Shown: positions 53,907 to 63,905 of the stretch, in pieces
How the letters are laid out: every line of letters starts with the position of its first letter
How positions within the stretch are numbered: the stretch's first letter is position 1
Assembly: GCF_024159085.1 (NCBI RefSeq)
Contig: NZ_JAMZDE010000005.1
Coordinates: 268,967-332,966 of the forward strand
Direction of reading: 5' to 3'
Length of the DNA: 64,000 nucleotides
Origin: Idiomarina rhizosphaerae
GTDB taxonomy: Bacteria > Pseudomonadota > Gammaproteobacteria > Enterobacterales > Alteromonadaceae
Notes under the pieces: generated by a model
Databases searched by the model: none
The model's input: the letters and a program-made list of their open reading frames with translations, nothing else
Told to the model about the DNA's origin: nothing
Translations under genes and position numbers: made by a program

Positions 53907-54617
53907 TTAATCCAGTAAGAGCTGCTGTAGCTGATTCAGATTGTGCAAAGTCACTGTCGGCAAAACAGACATATGCTTTTGCGTGCCCAGCCCTGAAGTT
54001 AGCCAGGCGGACTGCCAGCCATGACGCTGCGCGCCAAGAATATCGGAATATGGATGATCTCCCACATGTAAGAACTCATGCGGTTGCCATTCGGGCAGTT
54101 TTCGTTCAGCGGCGGCGAACATATCGGGCAGGGGTTTGCCGCGAATGCCTTCTCCGGGCTGAATCACCAGCTCGAAGTACTTAGCCAGACCAATTTTATC
54201 CGCATTAACATTGCCATTACTCAGCGCAATTAATTTGTAACGCTGCGACAGGGCCTCCAATAATTTTATACTGTCTTGTGGCACTTCAAAGTTACTACGC
54301 TCGGACAAAAACACATCCATAATGGTGTTCGCTGCCCGTGCCGAATCATCCACACCGAATTTCTCTAACCCCAGTTCCAGGGTTTTCAGGCGCAGTTTAG
54401 TCATATCGCTGGCGAGAGTTTCATCCGTACGGCTCACCTCATCACGGAAGCGGCGCCAGTGATGCATGTCCCACTCAGCAGTTTGCGGGTATTGTTCTGC
54501 AATATAGCTGTGCGCAACTTCTTCCGTACGTTGCATAACCGGTACATTGTCATAAAGCGTGTCGTCTAAATCAAAACTGATAACTTTGGGTAAATGCCAG
54601 CGGCGGTGGAACTGCAT
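53907..54617 (-). CDS. yigB: HAD-family phosphatase YigB
   Basis: The 236-residue protein has HAD motif I in ISFDLDDTLYDNVPV, motif II in LIALSNGN, and motifs III/IV in FLHVGDHPYSDILGA. E. coli YigB dephosphorylates FMN and the riboflavin intermediate 5-amino-6-ribitylaminouracil phosphate, and the same position between xerC and uvrD supports orthology. All catalytic Asp residues are present. It lies 26 nt after xerC. Confidence 0.9.
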   Translation of the reverse strand: MQFHRRWHLPKVISFDLDDTLYDNVPVMQRTEEVAHSYIAEQYPQTAEWDMHHWRRFRDEVSRTDETLASDMTKLRLKTLELGLEKFGVDDSARAANTIMDVFLSERSNFEVPQDSIKLLEALSQRYKLIALSNGNVNADKIGLAKYFELVIQPGEGIRGKPLPDMFAAAERKLPEWQPHEFLHVGDHPYSDILGAQRHGWQSAWLTSGLGTQKHMSVLPTVTLHNLNQLQQLLLD

Positions 54618-54643
54618 AACGGGTTACTCTTATTTGATAAAAG

Positions 54644-55546
54644 TTAAGTCGATTTTTTCCGGGCGCGCGGGTGGGCGCTGTCATAAACACTGGCTAAACG
54701 CTTAAAGTCCAGATGAGTATACACCTGAGTTGTGGATAAGTTAGCGTGTCCAAGCATTTCCTGCACAGCACGCAAATCACCACTGGATTCCAGCATATGA
54801 GAGGCAAACGAATGCCGTAACTTATGCGGGTGCAAGTCACCCACCACTCCTTGTTGTTTACCCCAGTAATTCAGACGCTGCTGCACGGTACGGGGGCTAA
54901 TACGCTGTAGCCTTTTACTCACAAAAAGCGCCAGCTCAGGCCTTTGATTTAACCAGGCCTGACGCACCGACAACCATTTTTTTAAGGCTTTTTCAGCACA
55001 ACGGCCAAAAGGCACAATGCGCGTTTTGCTGCCTTTACCGGTCACTCGTAATTGCATCATACGGTGGTCAATGTGGTCCAGATCAAGGCTCACCAGCTCC
55101 GCAAGACGAATGCCGCTGGCATAGAGCAGCTCCATCATGGCGGCGTCGCGAATGGCTAAGTCATCATCTGTGGGTAAATCCAGCAAATGAGAGATACTGT
55201 CCACATCGAGGTTTTTGGGTAAACGTTTGGGGATTTTCGGTGCCGATACCGACATAGCAGGGTTGTCATCCATTGCGTTAGATTCCACCATGAACTGGCA
55301 GAAGGTACGCCACGCTGACAATTTTAAAGCAATACTGCGTTCACCCAGTCCATTACGCCGCCAGCCAACTAAAAGCCGTTCAATAACAGGGACACGCAGC
55401 GCTTTAGGTTCCGTTATTTTTTGCAGTTCAAGAGCCGCGATATCAGCCGCAATAAGGCGCTGATAGTTCTTTAGCGTTAGCTCAGCTAGCCCCCGCTCTC
55501 CCTGCAGTTGTTGCATCCATTTTTGCTGCCAGTCATGCAGCTTCAT
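54644..55546 (-). CDS. xerC: Tyrosine recombinase XerC
   Basis: The 300-residue protein has the N-terminal SAM-like core-binding domain and the catalytic set. Arg is in ELLYASGIRLAELVS, Lys is in RVTGKGSKTRIVPFG, HxxR is in HPHKLRHSFASHML, then H in LGHANLS and Tyr in TTQVYTHLD. With XerD it resolves chromosome dimers at dif. It overlaps the DUF484 gene by 14 nt. Synteny to dapF and yigB matches E. coli. Confidence 0.96.
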   Translation of the reverse strand: MKLHDWQQKWMQQLQGERGLAELTLKNYQRLIAADIAALELQKITEPKALRVPVIERLLVGWRRNGLGERSIALKLSAWRTFCQFMVESNAMDDNPAMSVSAPKIPKRLPKNLDVDSISHLLDLPTDDDLAIRDAAMMELLYASGIRLAELVSLDLDHIDHRMMQLRVTGKGSKTRIVPFGRCAEKALKKWLSVRQAWLNQRPELALFVSKRLQRISPRTVQQRLNYWGKQQGVVGDLHPHKLRHSFASHMLESSGDLRAVQEMLGHANLSTTQVYTHLDFKRLASVYDSAHPRARKKST

Positions 55547-56228
55547 GGTTTTGCAGTAGCCCCGGTAACAATGCGCTAAGCAAAGCCTGTAGCTGATTGA
55601 TCAGTAACTTGTCCATTGCCGGCTCGAAGTGACTGGCGTTAGTATTACCGACCGCCAGCATACCTAGCTCACCGTTGTCGCCCAACAGAAGCAGTGCCAC
55701 AGAAGCTATCTCTTCGTCCTGAAACAACAGCTTATGCTCTTGCTCAGTTAAACGACCAAGATAGATAGAACTTTCATTGAAACGTTTGCTTAGTAGCTTT
55801 TTGTGAGTGTCGGACGCAAAGCTGTATTGCTCGCCTAAATCCACCGGGCTGTCGAAAAACTTCAACGACAAGGCCGGCATTTCCAGCTCATTCTCAAAGG
55901 TGTTTTGCAGTTCATCCAGAACCTGGCTCAGGCTCCGACAGCGCAACAAACTCACGTATAAGTTGCTATAAGCGGAGAAAATAGCTTCATTGCGGCGCGC
56001 GTTTATCATCAGCTCGGTAATTTCTTCTTCCAACTGCTGTACGCGCAAACGCAGCTTTTGTTGCTGCCGTTCAATTAACGAGACGGCGCCTTTTTCACTG
56101 TGTTGAAACTGTAACTGAGCCAGTAAGTCATCGTTTCTCGTGAAAAAATCAGGATTCTCTTGTAAGTATTCTCTTATCAGGCTGTCGTCTAAACGTTCAT
56201 TTGCAATCATCTTCGATTCGCTACTCAT
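55533..56228 (-). CDS. DUF484 family protein
   Basis: The ATG at 56228 overlaps the dapF TGA (ATGA), so the apparent start at 56297 is rejected; the product has 231 residues. A helical start ([49 protein letters not shown]) includes a coiled coil and is followed by a GAF-like domain ([16 protein letters not shown]...[24 protein letters not shown]). It is the same position as the DUF484 gene between dapF and xerC in other gammaproteobacteria. No enzyme function is known. Confidence 0.9.
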   Translation of the reverse strand: MSSESKMIANERLDDSLIREYLQENPDFFTRNDDLLAQLQFQHSEKGAVSLIERQQQKLRLRVQQLEEEITELMINARRNEAIFSAYSNLYVSLLRCRSLSQVLDELQNTFENELEMPALSLKFFDSPVDLGEQYSFASDTHKKLLSKRFNESSIYLGRLTEQEHKLLFQDEEIASVALLLLGDNGELGMLAVGNTNASHFEPAMDKLLINQLQALLSALLPGLLQNHEAA

Positions 56229-57052
56229 AACACCATCTGTCCATCGTAAACTAATTCTGCGGGGCCGGTCATTTTTACAGGCTGCCCCTGCTGCCAACGG
56301 ATAATTAAGTCCCCGCCGGGCAAGCTGACATTTACTCGCTCATTTAATAAACCTTGCTGAATACCGGCTACAGCTGCCGCACAGGCGCCACTACCACACG
56401 CCATGGTTTCACCTACGCCACGCTCAAACACACGCAGTTTAATTTCATCAGCCGATACTTTCTGCATAAAGCCTACATTCACGCTTTCGGGGAAGCGTTC
56501 ATGCGCTGCAAGGGCAGCTCCGAGGGTTTCCACTGGTGCAGTATCGACGTTATCCACGGCGATAACACAGTGCGGATTGCCAAGACCCACAACACCACAA
56601 AGAACCGTTTCTTCTTTTACTCTTAAAACGTAAGTCTGCTCTGCTTTTTGCGCCTTAAACGGCACCGCTGCCGGTTCGAATAAAGGTTCGCCCATATCCA
56701 CAGTCACTTGACCGTCTTTCTCCAGGTGCAAAACCATTTTTCCGGCTTTGGTACTGACCTTAAGATGATTCTTATTGCTTAAGTTCTTAGCTTTTACAAA
56801 CTTCGCAAAACAGCGGGCACCGTTGCCACATTGAGCAACTTCGCTACCATCGGCATTAAAAATGCGGTAATGAAAATCCAAATCGGGGTCGTAGGGCGGC
56901 TCAACTAACAGCATTTGATCAAAACCAATGCCCGTGTGCCGGTCTGCCCAGCGGCGTATTTGATCTGGGTTCACATATAAATTCTGAGTGACGTTATCCA
57001 CCACCATAAAGTCGTTGCCGAGCCCGTGCATTTTTGAAAAATGTAATAACAT
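56225..57052 (-). CDS. dapF: Diaminopimelate epimerase DapF
   Basis: The 275-residue protein has both catalytic cysteines, Cys in [13 protein letters not shown] and Cys in [12 protein letters not shown], and the start [17 protein letters not shown]. It converts LL- to meso-diaminopimelate, for lysine and peptidoglycan. It lies 2 nt after lysA and overlaps the DUF484 gene by 4 nt. The length is normal. Confidence 0.97.
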   Translation of the reverse strand: MLLHFSKMHGLGNDFMVVDNVTQNLYVNPDQIRRWADRHTGIGFDQMLLVEPPYDPDLDFHYRIFNADGSEVAQCGNGARCFAKFVKAKNLSNKNHLKVSTKAGKMVLHLEKDGQVTVDMGEPLFEPAAVPFKAQKAEQTYVLRVKEETVLCGVVGLGNPHCVIAVDNVDTAPVETLGAALAAHERFPESVNVGFMQKVSADEIKLRVFERGVGETMACGSGACAAAVAGIQQGLLNERVNVSLPGGDLIIRWQQGQPVKMTGPAELVYDGQMVL

Positions 57053-57054
57053 TT

Positions 57055-58317
57055 TTATTTGCCTTCCTGGTGTAACAAGTGCTCGCCCCGGACGAGATCG
57101 TTAAAGCTTTCACGTTCGCGGATCAGTGTAGCATTATCACCCGAGACCAAAACCTCGGGCGGGCGGCCACGACTGTTATAGTTAGATGCCATAGTAAAAC
57201 CATAGGCACCGGCATGTTTAATGGCTAGTACATCGCCCTGTTGCACATTTAAATGCCGTGCGTGTCCGAAAAAGTCGCCAGTTTCACACACCGGGCCAAC
57301 AATATCATTCAGCTGGTCGCCGCCGCGCTTATTTTCGTGCGCCGGTAAAATATCGTGCCAGGCCTGGTACAAGGACGGACGTATTAAGTCGTTCATACCG
57401 GCATCAACCAACACAAAATTCTTATCTTCTGAGGGTTTAATGTATTCCACCGTGGTTAGCAAAACGCCGGCATCGGCGGTAATCGCACGACCGGGCTCCA
57501 GTACCATAGTAATTTGCGGGTAATTCTCGGCTAACTTAACCAGCTCTTTTAAATAAAAGGCTTTATCCAAAGGCTCTTCCGGTTGGTAAGCCACACCAAA
57601 GCCACCACCTAAATCCAGGTGCGTTAAATTAATACCCTCTTTTTCCAGTTCCGAAACCAGATTAAACATGCGTTGCGCGGCATCGAGGAAAGGTTCGGCT
57701 GTCATTATTTGTGAGCCAATATGGCAGTCCGCACCAATCAGATTAATGTTGGGTAAGTTATGCGCCCGCAGGAACACAGGTTTAGCCAGTGACATGCTGA
57801 TGCCAAACTTGTTGGCTTTCATGCCTGTGGCAATGTACGGATGCGTTTTGGCATCAACGTCAGGATTTACCCGTATGGAAACCGACGCCTGTTTGTCCAT
57901 GGCTGCAGCAATGTCCTGAATACGCTCAAGCTCCGCCTCAGACTCTACATTAAAACAGCCGATGCCCGCTTCCAGCGCCATAATGATTTCGTCTTTTGAC
58001 TTCGCTACACCGGAAAAGACCACGTCGCCAGCTTTACCACCAGCCATGAGTACGCGCTGAAGCTCGCCACCTGAAACAATATCGAAACCCGCGCCATGCT
58101 CGGCCAGTAACTGCAGAATAGCTAAGTTGCTATTGGCTTTTACCGCATAACACAGCTTATGAGGTGCGGGCCAGTATTGCTGAAACTCACACCAGTTTTT
58201 TAGAATCTGACCTTTGGAATAAACATACAAAGGCGAACTAAAACGCTCAATAAGACTCTCGACGTCGCAGTTTTCAATATGAAACTGACCATTTTTATAG
58301 TCAATTAATTCGCTCAT
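57055..58317 (-). CDS. lysA: Diaminopimelate decarboxylase LysA
   Basis: The 420-residue PLP enzyme has the Lys in [29 protein letters not shown], the ornithine-decarboxylase-like EPGRAI, and the active-site CETGDF. It makes L-lysine from meso-diaminopimelate, the step after DapF, and the genes are adjacent. Its ATG overlaps the lptM TGA by 4 nt. This is the last step of lysine synthesis. Confidence 0.97.
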   Translation of the reverse strand: MSELIDYKNGQFHIENCDVESLIERFSSPLYVYSKGQILKNWCEFQQYWPAPHKLCYAVKANSNLAILQLLAEHGAGFDIVSGGELQRVLMAGGKAGDVVFSGVAKSKDEIIMALEAGIGCFNVESEAELERIQDIAAAMDKQASVSIRVNPDVDAKTHPYIATGMKANKFGISMSLAKPVFLRAHNLPNINLIGADCHIGSQIMTAEPFLDAAQRMFNLVSELEKEGINLTHLDLGGGFGVAYQPEEPLDKAFYLKELVKLAENYPQITMVLEPGRAITADAGVLLTTVEYIKPSEDKNFVLVDAGMNDLIRPSLYQAWHDILPAHENKRGGDQLNDIVGPVCETGDFFGHARHLNVQQGDVLAIKHAGAYGFTMASNYNSRGRPPEVLVSGDNATLIRERESFNDLVRGEHLLHQEGK

Positions 58318-58460
58318 TTGGTGTCTTCCGTCGGCGGCTCTGCAGGTGTATTTTGCTCTGGCATAGGCTCAGGCGTCAGTGGTCCTTTCTGACCACAACC
58401 GACTAAAGTCATTAAAATGGCTGATAGCACCAGCGTCTTGATTACAATTCGACTAAACAT
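58314..58460 (-). CDS. lptM: LptM (YifL) small lipoprotein
   Basis: The 48-residue reading frame from ATG 58460 to TGA 58314 has a signal peptide with the lipobox LVGC, then GQKGPLTPEP, which is the LptM signature. LptM (old name YifL) binds the LPS-transport protein LptD and promotes its disulphide maturation in the outer membrane. It is shorter than 60 residues and so is easily missed. It is the start of the lptM-lysA-dapF-DUF484-xerC-yigB operon, overlapping lysA by 4 nt. Confidence 0.9.
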   Translation of the reverse strand: MFSRIVIKTLVLSAILMTLVGCGQKGPLTPEPMPEQNTPAEPPTEDTK

Positions 58461-58552
58461 CGCTAAACTATAGGTATTCCGTTTGGGTTTCTATGATGCC
58501 TATCATCGCACCAGATACCTAAAAAGTCATTAATCGTCGTAAAGGAAAACGA

Positions 58553-59494
58553 ATGACCCAACGCGTTAGAATTGCAACACGCAAAAGCAAGCTGGCTTTA
58601 TGGCAAGCTGAACACATTCAACAACGCCTTGAAGAGCTGCATCCGGGCCTGTCGGTGGAGCTGGTTCCTATGTCGACCAAGGGCGATGTCATTCTGGATA
58701 CCCCGCTGGCAAAAATTGGCGGTAAAGGCTTGTTCGTAAAAGAACTGGAAGTGGCGATGCTGGAAGGCCGTGCAGATATTGCCGTACACAGCATGAAAGA
58801 CTTACCGGTTGAGTTCCCACCGGGGCTGGAGCTTCACACCATTTGTGAGCGCGAAGATCCGCGCGATGCTTTTGTATCCAACAACTACAAAAACCTTAAT
58901 GAACTGCCGGAGGGCGCGGTAGTCGGAACCTGTAGTTTGCGCCGCCGCTGCCAGGTAAAAGAGCAGTTTCCGCATTTAGTCATAAAAGATTTACGCGGCA
59001 ATGTTCAGACACGTTTACGCAAACTGGATGACGGCGAATTTGATGCCATTATATTGGCCGCCTCAGGCTTAATTCGATTAGAGCTGGGCGACCGCATTAC
59101 CTCCTTTATTCCGGTGGAGCAGTCATTACCGGCTAATGGACAAGGCGCACTGGGTATTGAGTGCCGCAGCGATGACGAAGAAATGAAAGGCTTATTGGCA
59201 CCGCTGCAATGTCAAGAAACCCGTACCCGGGTGTTAGCTGAGCGGGCAATGAACCGCGGGCTGGATGGCGGCTGTCAGGTGCCTATTGGAGCTTATGCAG
59301 AGCTTGAAGGTGATGAAGTCTATTTACGCGGCCTGGTTGGTGAGCCTGACGGCGGCAAAGTGCTTCGTGATGAAGTGCGTGGCCCGGCGTCTAAAGCTGA
59401 AGAGTTAGGTTCAGAGCTTGCTGAGCGATTACTTAAACAAGGTGCAGCCGAAATTCTGAGCGCAGTCTATGACAGTGAATCCAGTCACTCATAA
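58553..59494 (+). CDS. hemC: Porphobilinogen deaminase HemC
   Basis: The 313-residue protein has the start [18 protein letters not shown], the catalytic Asp in [10 protein letters not shown] and the Cys that carries the dipyrromethane cofactor in [13 protein letters not shown]. It joins four porphobilinogen units to hydroxymethylbilane, the precursor of haem and sirohaem. It is the first gene of hemCDXY, divergent from lptM. The cyaA and cyaY genes that often flank it elsewhere are not here. Confidence 0.97.
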   Translation: MTQRVRIATRKSKLALWQAEHIQQRLEELHPGLSVELVPMSTKGDVILDTPLAKIGGKGLFVKELEVAMLEGRADIAVHSMKDLPVEFPPGLELHTICEREDPRDAFVSNNYKNLNELPEGAVVGTCSLRRRCQVKEQFPHLVIKDLRGNVQTRLRKLDDGEFDAIILAASGLIRLELGDRITSFIPVEQSLPANGQGALGIECRSDDEEMKGLLAPLQCQETRTRVLAERAMNRGLDGGCQVPIGAYAELEGDEVYLRGLVGEPDGGKVLRDEVRGPASKAEELGSELAERLLKQGAAEILSAVYDSESSHS

Positions 59495-60230
59495 AGCGGT
59501 TTTACTGCTGCGTCCGGGGAATAGTCCGGACGACTTTACTCGTCAGCTGCGCGAAACCGGCAGAGAATGCTTTGTCCACAGTTTCATTGAGATAGAGCCT
59601 TTGCCTGTGAATAAAGAGCAGTTGACCCAGCTTAAACAAAAGCATTGGGATGGCATTGTTATTGTCAGTAAAAATGCTGCTCATTATGCCGCTCTGGCCG
59701 GTTTTACCGGAGTTCCTTCTAAATACTATGCAGTAGGTCCGGGAACCGCTTCTTTTGCGTGCAGACATTTAAACACAGCAGTTAGCTGTCCGACCTTCAT
59801 ACATCAGTCGGAAGGGTTGCTAGAATTGTCTGAACTACAAAAATTGCAGCAACAGAACTGGTTGATCATTCGCGGAGAAGGCGGTCGTGAGTTACTGGCG
59901 GATGCCATACGAGCCCGCGGAGCTTCTGTCGATTACTGGGAAGTGTATCGTCGAAAACAACTCACATTGAACGACCCTGAACTGATTCAGCAGTGGATAA
60001 GCTCAGTTGGTACTATTGTTGTTACCAGCGCTGAACAACTGGGGTACTTTTTGTCGTCTATGCCAAATTCTGCCCAAAACTGGCTGGAGAGCAGTCAGTG
60101 GATAGTTCCCAGTCATCGCCTGAAAGGTTTGATTCCTTTCGGACAATCAGACAATATCAAAGTAACAGGCAGTGCAGCGGACGGCATATTAATGAATGCG
60201 CTAATAGCGGATGGAAAAACTCATGACTGA
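59469..60230 (+). CDS. hemD: Uroporphyrinogen-III synthase HemD
   Basis: The 253-residue protein is the expected divergent HemD type ([78 protein letters not shown]). It closes hydroxymethylbilane with inversion of ring D. It overlaps hemC by 26 nt and hemX by up to 20 nt, as expected in a coupled operon. Confidence 0.92.
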   Translation: MTVNPVTHKAVLLLRPGNSPDDFTRQLRETGRECFVHSFIEIEPLPVNKEQLTQLKQKHWDGIVIVSKNAAHYAALAGFTGVPSKYYAVGPGTASFACRHLNTAVSCPTFIHQSEGLLELSELQKLQQQNWLIIRGEGGRELLADAIRARGASVDYWEVYRRKQLTLNDPELIQQWISSVGTIVVTSAEQLGYFLSSMPNSAQNWLESSQWIVPSHRLKGLIPFGQSDNIKVTGSAADGILMNALIADGKTHD

Positions 60231-61350
60231 AGAGAATAAAGTAGAGAACGAAAACGTTCAGAGTAATGAACAAAATAGCGACAAGAGCACAGAAGAAGAA
60301 ACCATAACCGCGGAGAAAAGTAGCGGACGTTTCTTCAAACGCTTAGTCTGGCTTATTGTTTTAATTGCTATTGTTGCCGCCGCATACTGGGGCTATACGC
60401 GTTTTCCTGGTTTATTTAAGGCAGATTCTGAGCAGGTTAGTGAACAACCGCAGGAAGATCCGGTTGAAACGCGCTTTAATCAACTGGAACGTTCAATTGC
60501 TAATTTAGAGCAACAATTGCAAAGCACCGTTCAGGCTCGCGAGCTAGATAAGTTGAGTAACACCGATCAACAGTTAGAGCGCGAGTTAACTAGTGTGCGT
60601 CAAAGTATTGAGGATCTACGCGATGACATGCGCAAAACGCCTGCCGAGAAAGCAGCTTACTGGCGTCTACTAGAAATAAAGCAGACCTTATCTGCGGCCG
60701 CACGAATGATGTGGAGTCAGGACGACTATAAAGCGGCGCTACAACTTCTAAAGCTAGCCGACCAGCAGCTATCGGGTATCGACAGCCGTAACGCAATTCG
60801 CACCCGTGAGAAACTGGCAGGCGATATTGAACGAGTAAACGCCGCAGTTAAAGCCGATAATACTGACCTGGCACTGCAACTCGTGGGTCTGCAACAACGC
60901 GTATCTGACCTGCCCGACGAAGTAAACAGTAATCAACAACGCTTAAGTTCTGACACTCAGAATGTCAGTGACGATGTTAATGACTGGCAAACGAACCTGA
61001 GTGCTAACTGGCAGTCATTCCTTGATAACTTTATCCGCATTCAACCCGTGGAAAGCGATCCTGAACCTCTACTGAGTGCGACCCAGCGCACAGCAATAAA
61101 CGAACGCATTCAACTACTATTTACTCTGGCTCAACAGGCGGCTGTAAAAAATAATGATGAATTGTGGCAACGCTACCTGGAACAGTTATCTGAGCTAATT
61201 GCGCAGGTAAAAGGCGATGGTGCAGCTTCACAGGATATTATTTCGCGTATTCAGTCGCTGAGTCAGGAAGACTTCGAGCAGCAGAGTATAGAGCAACTTG
61301 AATCGCTGGACTTCATCGCTCAGGCTATTGAGCAGGGAGATGCCTCATGA
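60223..61350 (+). CDS. hemX: HemX-like membrane protein
   Basis: The ATG at 60223 follows GGA with correct spacing; ATG 60211 is an alternative. The 375-residue protein has a charged N-terminus (about 1-40), one membrane helix (LVWLIVLIAIVAAAYWGYTRF, about 42-62) and a long coiled-coil periplasmic domain with the helix-rich RNQLERSIANLEQQL-type region. HemX proteins are encoded with hemCD in gammaproteobacteria. Its enzymatic role is not certain; it is often called a putative uroporphyrinogen-III methylase, but no SAM site is visible here. Confidence 0.85.
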   Translation: MTEENKVENENVQSNEQNSDKSTEEETITAEKSSGRFFKRLVWLIVLIAIVAAAYWGYTRFPGLFKADSEQVSEQPQEDPVETRFNQLERSIANLEQQLQSTVQARELDKLSNTDQQLERELTSVRQSIEDLRDDMRKTPAEKAAYWRLLEIKQTLSAAARMMWSQDDYKAALQLLKLADQQLSGIDSRNAIRTREKLAGDIERVNAAVKADNTDLALQLVGLQQRVSDLPDEVNSNQQRLSSDTQNVSDDVNDWQTNLSANWQSFLDNFIRIQPVESDPEPLLSATQRTAINERIQLLFTLAQQAAVKNNDELWQRYLEQLSELIAQVKGDGAASQDIISRIQSLSQEDFEQQSIEQLESLDFIAQAIEQGDAS

Positions 61351-62510
61351 AATGGATCATCGCTCTGGTTGTCATCATTATATTGGGAGCCATTATTGGG
61401 CCTCTCGCGTCAGGTAACGCAGGCTATGTTTTAGTTCAGTTTGCCGGAGTAGCGATTGAAACGACAGTCGTCGGCCTGTTTGTCGTTACTATTGTAGCAA
61501 TTGCTGTGCTCAGTGTTGTTGTTTCATTACTGCGCCGGCTGCTTAGCAAAACCCGTCAGGGTCGGAAGTGGTTGGCAAATCGAAGCGAACGTAAAGCTCA
61601 GAACATTTTTCAGCAGGGCATACGCGAACTGCTGGATGATAACCCCGAAAAAGCGACTGAGAGCCTGTCTAAAGCCTACAAAAAATCTCCTGACAACAAC
61701 ATTGCCGCGTTAACCGCAGTTGCCGCCTGCCTCAATAAAGACGCCGGAAAAGCAACTTATTGGCACGATGAAGCAGGGGCATTTTATGATAATGCAGATA
61801 CACTGCTTCAGCTTGTTTCCATTGAGCAGTTGGTAAAAAAAGACCCGGCAGAAGCGGATAAAGAGATGCGAGGCTTATTAGAGGCTAAACCACACTCTGC
61901 AAATGTACTTAAGTTAGCGTACCGTGTCTTTAAAGCATCCGGAAACTGGCAGCAACTGAAAGATTTATTGCCAGAGTTGCGCCGTGTAACCGACCTTGCT
62001 CCAGCGGAATTTGACCGTCTCGAATATCAAGTCTATTTTGAACGCTTTGTTGCTGAGGGGCGCAGAAGTAACGAGATGCTGTACAACGAGTGGCGTAGCC
62101 TTCCCAGTAAACAACGCAGCGACGCAACCATCAGGTTGAGTTATGCGGCCGCGTTAAAGCATTTAGGTGATTATGAAGTCTCTGCCAGAGTGGTTTTAAA
62201 AGGGTTAAAAAGAGGGGAGTTGCAACCGGCTGCCGTTAACTCTTTGCATTTATTTAATGCGAAATCGGAAAAGTTGCTGGAGTTTGTTCAAGCTCAGTTG
62301 AAACAAGATCCGGAAAATAGAGATTACCTTTATGCTCTTGCACAAATCGCTATGGATAATCAGGATTTCTCGTTAGCACAACGAGCTTTGAAAAAGTTAG
62401 CAGAAATTGAACCGAGCAGTCACGTATACCGCTTATTGGGCAATGCCTATCATGCTCTTGGTGATAGTCAGCTAGCGGCTAACGCCTATAAAGAGGCGTT
62501 AGCTCACTAG
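61347..62510 (+). CDS. hemY: HemY-like membrane protein
   Basis: The 387-residue protein has two N-terminal helices (about 2-20, ALVVIIILGAIIGPLA; about 38-62) and a long TPR-rich domain (ELLDDNPEKATESLSKAYKKSPDNNIAALTAV...YRLLGNAYHALGDSQLAANAYKEAL). The family is not the same as the Bacillus protoporphyrinogen oxidase called HemY. It overlaps hemX by 4 nt and ends the haem operon, 19 nt from the convergent yceI end. Its role in haem synthesis is still not defined. Confidence 0.88.
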   Translation: MKWIIALVVIIILGAIIGPLASGNAGYVLVQFAGVAIETTVVGLFVVTIVAIAVLSVVVSLLRRLLSKTRQGRKWLANRSERKAQNIFQQGIRELLDDNPEKATESLSKAYKKSPDNNIAALTAVAACLNKDAGKATYWHDEAGAFYDNADTLLQLVSIEQLVKKDPAEADKEMRGLLEAKPHSANVLKLAYRVFKASGNWQQLKDLLPELRRVTDLAPAEFDRLEYQVYFERFVAEGRRSNEMLYNEWRSLPSKQRSDATIRLSYAAALKHLGDYEVSARVVLKGLKRGELQPAAVNSLHLFNAKSEKLLEFVQAQLKQDPENRDYLYALAQIAMDNQDFSLAQRALKKLAEIEPSSHVYRLLGNAYHALGDSQLAANAYKEALAH

Positions 62511-62529
62511 TTAAACGTTGGCGCTGTAA

Positions 62530-63111
62530 TTATTGACGTATACCTTCAATTGACAGCGTCAGCTCAACTTCTTTAGCCGTTGGGCCTAAGTTATAGTCAA
62601 TTCCGTAATCGGCCAAGGTTAGGTCTACTTCACCTTCGAAGCCACGACGGAATCCGCCCCATGGATCTTTACCTGCACCAACATGCTCAACTTCGATAGC
62701 TATCTCTTTGGTTACACCATTAAGGGTGAATTCTCCATACATAGTACCTTCACCTTTATCGTCATCGTCCGGAACATACTTAGTGCTTTTGAACGTTGCA
62801 GTAGGGTGCTCAGAAACACTCAAGAAGTCATCGCCACGTAAGTGTTTGTCACGCTCTGCGTGGTTAGTATCAACGCTGGAGGTATCAATTGTGACGTTAA
62901 CAGAGGCATTCTCCGGTGCATTCTCGTCATAGCTAAAGGAGCCTTCGAAGTCGTTAAAACGGCCGTATAACCAACTGTAGCCTAAGTGACTAATTTTAAA
63001 CTCAATAAAGGCGTGTTGACCTTCAGTATCAATTTTATAGTCTTCAGCCATAGCTGCCGACGTAAATAACGCACTACCCGCTACAGCGGCTGCAATTAAT
63101 GTCTTTTTCAT
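62530..63111 (-). CDS. YceI-family periplasmic protein
   Basis: The 193-residue protein has a signal peptide (about 1-22) and the YceI lipocalin-like barrel ([49 protein letters not shown]). YceI proteins bind isoprenoids such as octaprenyl compounds. It overlaps the cytochrome b561 gene by one base (TAATG), a common pairing, so the two likely act in quinone-linked redox chemistry at the membrane. No riboswitch or other control was seen. Confidence 0.9.
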   Translation of the reverse strand: MKKTLIAAAVAGSALFTSAAMAEDYKIDTEGQHAFIEFKISHLGYSWLYGRFNDFEGSFSYDENAPENASVNVTIDTSSVDTNHAERDKHLRGDDFLSVSEHPTATFKSTKYVPDDDDKGEGTMYGEFTLNGVTKEIAIEVEHVGAGKDPWGGFRRGFEGEVDLTLADYGIDYNLGPTAKEVELTLSIEGIRQ

Positions 63112-63662
63112 TATGATTTCCTCTTAGTTTTTCCAAACATTCGAATAAGTGTGCTGTCTCTATTAATAAAATGATGTTTCAGCGCTGCTAACCCATGCCC
63201 ACCAGCCAGGATCACTAAAGACAACGCTGAATACCAATGTATGTCACCAGCAATATCTTCTTGCTTTGGTAAATCGGTTATTACTGCTGGTACCGAGAAC
63301 CAGTCAAATACGCTGATAGAACTACCATCTGCTGTTGAAATCAAAAAACCGCTAATCATTACTGTGAATAGCAGTAAATAAAGTAAAAAGTGGCCTGCTT
63401 TTGCTCCTAACCGCTCGAACTTGCTACCTAAAGGTTTAGGCTTAGTATTGATTAAAGTCCAGAGCACTCGTAAAACCGTTACGATAAGCAAGGTAATACC
63501 AAACGATTTATGCCACCAGGGACCCAGACGATACCACTCGTCGTAGTAGGTCAGAGTTAGCATCCACCAGCCTAAAGCAAATAAACCAAATACTATTAAA
63601 GCCGACAGCCAATGAATTAATATTGCTGTTAAACCGTACTTCTCTGATGTGTTTTTCCACAT
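63111..63662 (-). CDS. Cytochrome b561-family membrane protein
   Basis: The 183-residue protein has four membrane helices with the four His expected for two haem b groups ([35 protein letters not shown] and [10 protein letters not shown]). These proteins carry electrons between quinol and periplasmic acceptors. It starts the yceI transcript, with about 83 nt of AT-rich DNA upstream. It is the CybB type, without a C-terminal extension. Confidence 0.9.
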   Translation of the reverse strand: MWKNTSEKYGLTAILIHWLSALIVFGLFALGWWMLTLTYYDEWYRLGPWWHKSFGITLLIVTVLRVLWTLINTKPKPLGSKFERLGAKAGHFLLYLLLFTVMISGFLISTADGSSISVFDWFSVPAVITDLPKQEDIAGDIHWYSALSLVILAGGHGLAALKHHFINRDSTLIRMFGKTKRKS

Positions 63663-63866
63663 AAAGTTTTCCTGATTTGCCTAAGTTTTATATTAGTTCA
63701 TATTTATAGAATGAAAATACGTATTATTAGTAGATTAACATCTAATTAATAGAATTTAGTAGCCTGATGCTCCTGCATCAGGTGGGGTGGTCGGTAGTTA
63801 AACTCCGGAGGAGGTTTGGCATAAAGCGGGATATGGACAGGCGAGCAAGCGCGGATGAACAAACAT
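63663..63866. other. Spacer between cytochrome b561 and the rRNA terminator
   Basis: About 200 nt without a credible gene. The first 85 nt are AT-rich and should hold the b561 promoter. A perfect 8-bp hairpin CCTGATGC-TCCT-GCATCAGG (63763-63782) lacks a T-run; it may be a second, weak stop for the rRNA transcript. Nothing else was identified. Confidence 0.5.
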
Positions 63867-63896
63867 AAAAAAAGCCCCCAGCGTGAGCTGAGGGCT
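63867..63896 (-). terminator. rRNA operon terminator
   Basis: On the minus strand AGCCCTCAGC pairs with GCTGGGGGCT (one A-C mismatch) around TCAC, followed by seven Ts (plus A-run 63867-63873). It lies about 10 nt past the end of the 5S gene. Confidence 0.9.
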
Positions 63897-63905
63897 GTTT
63901 TATTG

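Noticed and set aside
56229..56297. Longer N-terminus for the DUF484 protein
   Set aside because: It overlaps dapF by about 70 nt; the ATGA overlap at 56228 is the normal coupled start.
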